DNA from: CAZVJA01 sp964626885
GTDB taxonomy: Bacteria; Planctomycetota; Planctomycetia; Planctomycetales; Planctomycetaceae
Length of the DNA stretch: 19,648 nt
Assembly: GCA_964626885.1 (NCBI GenBank)
Contig: CAZVJA010000090.1
Span: 1 to 19,648, forward strand
Direction of reading: 5' to 3'
A program made the position numbers and the translations under genes. Within the stretch, counting starts at the first letter, position 1, and every line of letters starts with the position of its first letter. Below, in pieces: positions 14,515-19,648 of this stretch. Below the pieces are notes generated by a model. That model did no database searches. It was not told where the DNA came from and saw only the letters and a program-made list of their open reading frames with translations.

Positions 14515-16638
14515 ATGAAAAATCGATTGCTTGGAGCATTGATCTGTGGACTGATTCTTCCCTCCGTGCTCGCAGCTGGGGAGACAACTCCTCGCTCGGT
14601 GACCATTTACCGGGATACCTGGGGCTTTCCGCATATTTACGCCGAAACCGCCGCTGATGGCGCGTACGGTCTTGGGTATGCCCAGGCGGAAGATCGCCTG
14701 CGCGACATCTACATCAGTCTTCGCACGGGACTGGGAACCATGTCCGAGGCGTTCGGCAAGCAGCACGTCGACCAAGACTACATCATTCGACTCTGCCGAA
14801 ATGCCGAAATGGCGGAGGAATATTGGAAGACCGCCCCGCCTCATCTAAAAGAGATCGCTGAGAATTTCACGGCTGGTATTCAGGCGTACGTCGACACCCA
14901 TCCCAAAGAAGTCCCCGATTTTGCGGTCAAGCTCGAACCGTGGAAGATCCTGACCATCGGCCGAGCGATGATTCTCCGCTGGCCCTTGGGAACATTGCAG
15001 GATGACCTGAAGAACGGTCCTCGGCGCGACCGTCCCCCCATGGGATCGAATCAATGGGCGGTCTCGCCGACACGGACAGCAGACAACACGGCGATCCTGC
15101 TCTCGGACCCGCATCTCACCTGGGAAGGCCTCGCGGTGATGTACGAAGCACGCGTGCATGCCGGGGACTTGCAGATGAACGGCTATTTCCTGATCGGTTC
15201 GCCGATCATGGGGATCGGACACAATCGCCACGTGGGATGGGCACTCACTACCGGTGGGCCGGACACATCGGACGTGTACGAGATGACCATCCGGATGAAA
15301 CCGCAATTGCAGTATCAGTACGACGGTGAATGGAAGGACGCCGAAGCGACTCTGATTTCCATCCCCGTGAAGGATTCAACTCCCGTCGTTCGTCCCGCGG
15401 CATACACACATTTGGGCCCGCTCATGAGCCCGCCGGACCTCAAGCAGGGAAAGGCCTTCGTCGGCGCGTCTCCCTATTTCAAGCAGACCGGGCTCTTCGA
15501 ACAGTTCTACCGGATGGTAATGGCGAAGACGGCCCACGAGCTGTATGAAGCCATCGGGATGGGACAGTTCAACGAACAAAACATCATGTTCGCGGATGTC
15601 CACGGCGACATCGGCTACGTGCGGAGCGGGGCGACACCGATACGCCCCGACGGCTACGACTGGAATGCCCCGGTGCCGGGAGATACGTCAAAGACCGCTT
15701 GGAAGGGACTTCATAAAGTTGACGACTTGGTCCACATCTTTAATCCGCCGCAAGGTTATATGCAGAATTGCAATATCAGCCCGGAGAACATGATGGTCAA
15801 TTCTCCCATGAAGGGGGACCGGTACCGCAACTACATTTTCAACGTCTCCTGGGACACAACCAATCCGCGCGGCGAGCGGACCGTCGACCTGCTCGACGGA
15901 AACCGGGCAATCACCCGCGAGCAGGCAATCGCATGCGCGATGGATGTCTATGACCGCGTGGCGCCGAAGTGGCAGCAAGCCTTGAAAGCCGCCGCTGAAT
16001 CGGCAGGCGTTGAGAAACTGAAGAAAAACAAGGAACTCGCCGCAGCGGTCCGGGGAATCCTCAGCTGGAACGGAGAATACACTCCAGAAGCAACCGCGAG
16101 CGCGGTCTACAAGTTCTGGAGGCTCAAATGCGGCGACAAGCTCGATCTTGCCCCCCTGCGGGAAAACAGACCGTTCGATCAACAGACCCAACTGCAGATG
16201 CTGAGCCTGCTTGAAGAAACGATCGGCGAGATGAAGAAGCGGTACGGAAAATGGGATGTCCCCTGGGGCGAGATTCACGTTGTGGGGCGAAACGGAAAGT
16301 ACTTCCCGGTCGGAGGGGCCGAATACCGCTCCGGCGACCGAACCGTAAACTTCTCGGAAACTCTATTCGACGTGAACTGCAAGGAGGACAAAGAACATCC
16401 CGGCCGTTACATCGCCAACAATGGTTCCATGGCCATGATTCTGATGTTCTTCCACAAGGATCGCGTCGAGTCTCTCACCTGCACGCCTTGGGGACAAAGC
16501 GGCCACGAGGACTCCGCTCACTTCATGGACCAAGGGGAGAAACTTTATTCGAAACGGAATATGAAGCCGACCTGGTGGGCGGAGAGTGAACTGCGCGATC
16601 ACATTGAATCGACGACAAAGCTCACGATCCCCAACTAA
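14515..16638 (+). CDS. Penicillin acylase family protein (Ntn hydrolase), exported
   Basis: The 707-residue precursor belongs to the penicillin G acylase/acylhomoserine lactone acylase family (peptidase S45). Such enzymes hydrolyse amide bonds of acylated substrates after the precursor cuts itself in two. Residues 1-20 are a Sec signal (KNR, hydrophobic core, LPSVLA). The N-terminal chain has the DTWGFPHIYAET and GYAQAEDRL blocks (34-45, 54-62). Gly177-Ser178 in GSNQW marks autocleavage, with Ser178 becoming the catalytic N-terminal nucleophile of the beta chain. HNRHVGWALTTGGPDTSDVY (236-255) and DVHGDIGY (361-368) are typical beta-chain blocks. The natural substrate cannot be told from sequence; quorum-signal degradation is one option. 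The ATG at 14515 has GGAGAG 7 bases upstream; an in-frame ATG at 14455 would place 20 residues before the signal peptide. It is a single gene preceded by the palindromic element. Confidence 0.93.
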   Translation: MKNRLLGALICGLILPSVLAAGETTPRSVTIYRDTWGFPHIYAETAADGAYGLGYAQAEDRLRDIYISLRTGLGTMSEAFGKQHVDQDYIIRLCRNAEMAEEYWKTAPPHLKEIAENFTAGIQAYVDTHPKEVPDFAVKLEPWKILTIGRAMILRWPLGTLQDDLKNGPRRDRPPMGSNQWAVSPTRTADNTAILLSDPHLTWEGLAVMYEARVHAGDLQMNGYFLIGSPIMGIGHNRHVGWALTTGGPDTSDVYEMTIRMKPQLQYQYDGEWKDAEATLISIPVKDSTPVVRPAAYTHLGPLMSPPDLKQGKAFVGASPYFKQTGLFEQFYRMVMAKTAHELYEAIGMGQFNEQNIMFADVHGDIGYVRSGATPIRPDGYDWNAPVPGDTSKTAWKGLHKVDDLVHIFNPPQGYMQNCNISPENMMVNSPMKGDRYRNYIFNVSWDTTNPRGERTVDLLDGNRAITREQAIACAMDVYDRVAPKWQQALKAAAESAGVEKLKKNKELAAAVRGILSWNGEYTPEATASAVYKFWRLKCGDKLDLAPLRENRPFDQQTQLQMLSLLEETIGEMKKRYGKWDVPWGEIHVVGRNGKYFPVGGAEYRSGDRTVNFSETLFDVNCKEDKEHPGRYIANNGSMAMILMFFHKDRVESLTCTPWGQSGHEDSAHFMDQGEKLYSKRNMKPTWWAESELRDHIESTTKLTIPN

Positions 16639-16689
16639 CAATGGGCTTGGAGTTCGAGCGACAACGACCGCGCCGAGAAACAGGCGACC

Positions 16690-18138
16690 TCAGACTTTCG
16701 CCGCTTCTGGAATCTCGAAGCCAGAGCGGTTCTTATCCTTCAGGAGGTTGTTGGCGGCGTCCGCGTGTTCGCCGACGTGGCGTTCGGTCTGGGGATCGAA
16801 GGTCAACCATGGGCCGACGATGTACTCCGCTCCATCTTCGGGAATTCCCACGCCATCGCGCATGACGGCATGCAATCGACCGAAGTGCTCGGCGGCGGCG
16901 GCATTGTCGCCGAAGCGACCCGCTTTCGCATTGAATGGCACCTTTTCACCGAGCCGGTACGAGTTGTTCATCAGATGCCCCAGCACGCAGCCGTAGTGGG
17001 CGTCGTAAACATTCCCGTTGGCCATCTTCGGATCATTCGCCCGGCAGGCGGCGATGAAGCTGCCCCAGTTGCCGCCGGGGGTAACGTGGCCGTTCGGCAC
17101 TTCCACCTTCTCCGGGCTTCGGCCGCCGGCAGGATAGTACATTCCGCGAACAATGCGGCCCCCGTCCTCGAAGTAATACTCGTTCTCGACTTGCTTGTCG
17201 TAGCCTTTGTAGTCGACGTTGCGGACATTGAAGAAGACCTGCTGGCCGTTCGGGTACTCAGCGAGGCCGAACATGGTGTTCGGTGTCTCTCCCTGATCGT
17301 TCCATTTAAATCGACCGCCGATGGCCATCGCTCGGACGGGATGTGTGAGGTTGGTATCGAGCGCCCAGCGGGCGACATCGAGCTGATGCGTCCCCTGGTT
17401 GTTGAGATCGCCGTTGCCGGTCTTCCAGAACCAATGCCAGTTGTAGTGCACGAAATTGGCATGGAACTGATCGATCATTGCCGGGCCGCGCCAGAGATTC
17501 CAGTCGAGGTTCTCCGGCGGCGCGGAGACATCCTTGAATCCAATGGGGCCACGGGGCTTGCAGCAGTATCCATAGGAGATTTTCAGCTTGCCGAATTTCC
17601 CAGCTTGAATCGCCTCGTGCAATCCCGCGGTCTGCGCATCACTCCGCCGCTGCGTCCCATGTTGCACGACGACGCCATACTTCTTTTGCGCCTCGACCGC
17701 GATGCGACCTTCAGCGACGTCGTGGCTCATCGGCTTTTCGACGTACACGTGCTTACCCGCCTGAGCCGCCCAAATAGTCATCAGGGAATGCCAATGGTTC
17801 GGAGTCGCGACTGAAAGAGCATTGAGGTTCTTGTCCTCGAGAGCCTGTCGCACGTCGGAGAGTCCCTTGGGAGCTTTGCCGGTTTTCTTCTCGATCCTTT
17901 CGATGGACCGGGCGATGGTGTTCTTGTCCGGGTCGATCACATAGGCGATCTCGACATTTTCCTGTTCCAACCAGCCCCCGATGTGCGACTGCCCACGCCC
18001 GTTGAGCCCCGCGACGGCAATTCGCACGCGGTCATTGGCCCCGGCGAATCCTCCCGATGCCCGCGTGCCGGGCAACAACAGCGTTGCACCAACCGCCGCA
18101 GTAGTTTGAAGAAACTGACGACGGGTCGTGCGGGACAT
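16690..18138 (-). CDS. Gfo/Idh/MocA family oxidoreductase, Tat-exported
   Basis: The 482-residue product is an NAD(P)-dependent sugar-type dehydrogenase family member with a twin-arginine signal (TTRRQFLQTT, residues 4-13, hydrophobic core to about 23). The Rossmann loop is GLNGRG (44-49), followed by ATPNHWHSL (111-119) and the EKP motif (134-136), whose Lys135 is the usual catalytic lysine. The C-terminal domain carries GDLNNQGTHQLD (243-254), with His251 and Asp254 in the common HxxxD-like position. Such Tat-exported forms are abundant in planctomycetes and probably act on sugars or glycosides outside the cytoplasm with a tightly held cofactor; the substrate is unknown. The ATG at 18138 has AGGAG 8 bases upstream, and the longer start at 18213 would bury the Tat motif. 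A promoter at 18255-18283 suggests it is transcribed alone. It converges with the penicillin acylase gene, 51 bases away, with no clear terminator between. Confidence 0.93.
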   Translation of the reverse strand: MSRTTRRQFLQTTAAVGATLLLPGTRASGGFAGANDRVRIAVAGLNGRGQSHIGGWLEQENVEIAYVIDPDKNTIARSIERIEKKTGKAPKGLSDVRQALEDKNLNALSVATPNHWHSLMTIWAAQAGKHVYVEKPMSHDVAEGRIAVEAQKKYGVVVQHGTQRRSDAQTAGLHEAIQAGKFGKLKISYGYCCKPRGPIGFKDVSAPPENLDWNLWRGPAMIDQFHANFVHYNWHWFWKTGNGDLNNQGTHQLDVARWALDTNLTHPVRAMAIGGRFKWNDQGETPNTMFGLAEYPNGQQVFFNVRNVDYKGYDKQVENEYYFEDGGRIVRGMYYPAGGRSPEKVEVPNGHVTPGGNWGSFIAACRANDPKMANGNVYDAHYGCVLGHLMNNSYRLGEKVPFNAKAGRFGDNAAAAEHFGRLHAVMRDGVGIPEDGAEYIVGPWLTFDPQTERHVGEHADAANNLLKDKNRSGFEIPEAAKV

Positions 18139-18492
18139 GCGAATTCTCCTCGGAAAGATTTGTGAGCGAAAGAAACGGGAAAGCATCGCCGATCCACGAT
18201 GCTCGCCCGCCAATCAACCATATTAGCCATACAGCGATAGGGCTGCGAAAGTCTATTTAATGGCATCCCGATTGTATTGACAACTGTTTATTCGTTCAAA
18301 AATAAGCTTGTTCCCCCTCTGATGCGACATGCTCTCCGCGCAGACACGAAAGACTCCATGCCTTGGATAGCTCCTTCCAATGATGTTGATCGCTGAGGGC
18401 GTTTTCGACGATCCTCGCTGTTAATAAGACTCTTCTCGTAGCAGCTTTGCCGATCACCCGCTGCATGGCACTTCATCACTCTGGGAAAATCA
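18139..18492. other. Intergenic stretch upstream of the oxidoreductase gene
   Basis: These 354 bases contain the promoter at 18255-18283 and an untranslated leader of about 110 bases. The distal 200 bases show no convincing gene, terminator or repeat; a GCAGC/GCTGC pair near 18440-18463 is too weak to call. Confidence 0.5.
18255..18283 (-). promoter_or_regulatory. Sigma70-type promoter for the oxidoreductase gene
   Basis: On the minus strand TTGTCA (18278-18283) matches the -35 consensus at 5 of 6 bases. A 17-base spacer leads to TTAAAT (18255-18260), a 4 of 6 match to the -10. Transcription would begin near 18248, about 110 bases before the start codon at 18138. Confidence 0.5.
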
Positions 18493-19647
18493 CTACTTCG
18501 ATGCCTGGGAATTCGGCGGGAGGCCGAGGATGCGGCGGTAGCTGTTGAGGACGCGCTCCGGTCCGACCTTCTGGGCAATGCTCCGCCATTCTTCCGCGAC
18601 GCCGTGCAGCACGGCTTGTGCATCGCCGGGGGCAGCGTCTTTCGAGCCGGCGTCACCGGCGGTCACAAACACTTTGCCGAGCGCGTCGGTGAGCGCTTTG
18701 CGGAACTCGTCGCGGCCGGCGCAAGGCAGCTCTGCGACGAGATTCTCATCCTGCAGCGCGGCTGCGATGGCATCGACGTAAGTCACCTGCTCCTCGCCGG
18801 CGAGCTCCGCGCTGGTGAAGAAATCGGGATGACCCGTCTGCGACTTGCGGGTCAGCGAATGGGGTGTCTCACCGAACGCCGATTCGTATTTATCGACCGA
18901 AAGAGTCGCCAGCAGGCTCCAGGCAGCTTGTGCCGTCTCGGGCGAACTCTTCGCGGAAACGCCGCCGCACAATCCGCCAAAGCCCGTGAGTGTGACGCGA
19001 TAGGCTTCCTCGCCGGAGACGGGAGACCAGGATTTCGTGGAAAGATTGTAGATCTCCCGCACACCCGGCAGACGCGTTACACCGACATTCATTCCCTCGG
19101 GTCGTTTCACCGTAACCGCTTGCTGCGAATTGGCGCCGGTCTCGAATGTGACGGCGAGCGCCGCCTTCCCCGCGAAGAACTCGCGCCGACAATCGGCGGG
19201 AGTATAATTTTTGACCTCGCCCGCCAGGCGAGCATAAGCCGCGCGGGTCGTCTCGAGCGCGCGGACAAAACCGGGAGAATCAATCAACGGCTGACCGCTG
19301 TTGATGTCGAAGAAGACCGAGAAGTTTTCGGGATGTTTGACATACGCCGCGGCACGCGCGAGGAACATCGTCGCACGGAACTCTTCTCCCCACGGTTCGA
19401 CGGCGGTCATCCCGGGCGCCCATTGGTCGAGCGTGTCGAGCAGCTTCTGATAATCGCTCCAGGTTTGCGGTGGAGCCAGACCCGCCTTCTCCAGCAAATC
19501 GCGCCGGTAATAGCAGACGAGCACCAGGCTGGAGAGCGGGACGATCGCGGGCTTCTTCTATAACGATGCCGCGCGCAGTCGCAAGCCTTGGAAGTTGTAG
19601 TTCCATGCGAGTTGCCCGAGCAGCGATTGCTCTTCATCAGCGAGAGT
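18493..19647 (-). pseudogene. ABC-type extracellular solute-binding protein, interrupted by an in-frame TAG (and cut by the window edge)
   Basis: The minus-strand frame ending at 18493 encodes the C-terminal two-thirds of a family 1-type (sugar-binding) periplasmic protein: LLEKAGLAPPQTWSDYQKLLD is the usual hinge-proximal block, and the C-terminus is YRRILGLPPN. The same frame stays coding-like to the window edge but contains TAG at 19558-19560. Before it the frame reads LLGQLAWNYNFQGLRLRAASL, and after it KKPAIVPLSSLVLVCYYRRD, where PAIVPLSS...CYYR is the normal family run-up to the hinge. A GTG at 19524 could restart translation for 343 residues, but that product would lack the signal peptide and N-terminal lobe needed for binding. 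The frame is the same on both sides, so a single nonsense substitution fits better than a frameshift. A sequencing error, or an unrelated upstream gene ending at the TAG, are alternatives. No permease genes are visible. Confidence 0.65.
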
Positions 19648-19648
19648 G

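Noticed and set aside
14303..14587. Open frames across the palindromic element on both strands
   Set aside because: Their translations are the repeat itself (GEAPAEP and SAGASPS strings); the symmetry and lack of start signals mark them as spurious.

Overview
The window looks like chromosomal DNA of a planctomycete. The evidence is two genes of the planctomycete-specific cytochrome family (PSCyt1/DUF1549/DUF1553), a Tat-exported DUF1501 protein, a Tat-exported Gfo/Idh/MocA oxidoreductase, moderately high GC, many exported proteins, and a palindromic repeat whose translations contain the 'SAGASPS' and 'EGEAPAEP' strings common in spurious planctomycete ORFs. No rRNA, tRNA, CRISPR array, phage or complete insertion sequence was found.

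Layout. 1-519 (-) is the N-terminal part of a PSCyt1/DUF1549 protein, cut by the window edge. It is divergent from a DUF1501 gene (681-2153, +) across a 161-base spacer with two mirror-image extended -10 elements. A small exported hypothetical protein (2452-2811, +) and a beta-carbonic anhydrase (2954-3607, +) follow. A hairpin with a T-run then meets a minus-strand pair, enolase (4225-5502) and a FtsB/DivIC-like membrane coiled-coil protein (3713-4228), joined by a 4-base ATGA overlap. After about 735 bases without a convincing gene come an APC-superfamily, KimA-like transporter fused to a universal stress protein domain (6238-8061, +) and a full-length PSCyt1/DUF1549/DUF1553 protein (8193-10676, +). 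Facing these on the minus strand are a cytoplasmic beta-sandwich/DUF59 fusion (10696-12483) and a YihY/BrkB-family membrane protein (12614-13960). The intergenic region 13961-14514 holds a 120-bp palindromic element. A penicillin-acylase-family Ntn hydrolase (14515-16638, +) converges on a Gfo/Idh/MocA oxidoreductase (16690-18138, -). The right end is a minus-strand ABC-type solute-binding protein gene (18493 to the edge) that appears to be broken by an in-frame TAG.

How the genes relate. Most are single-gene units, as is usual in planctomycetes. The one clear operon is eno plus the FtsB-like gene; yihY and the DUF59 fusion may form another. The PSCyt1, DUF1501, penicillin-acylase and Gfo/Idh/MocA products all carry export signals and probably act in the periplasm or outer compartment. 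Enolase, the beta-carbonic anhydrase and the DUF59 fusion look cytoplasmic.

The points most worth following up are the FtsB/DivIC-like gene coupled to eno in a phylum without FtsZ, the DUF59 fusion that lacks the family cysteine, the nonsense-interrupted solute-binding protein, the KimA-like transporter, the palindromic element, and the mirrored promoters with a possibly leaderless DUF1501 transcript.
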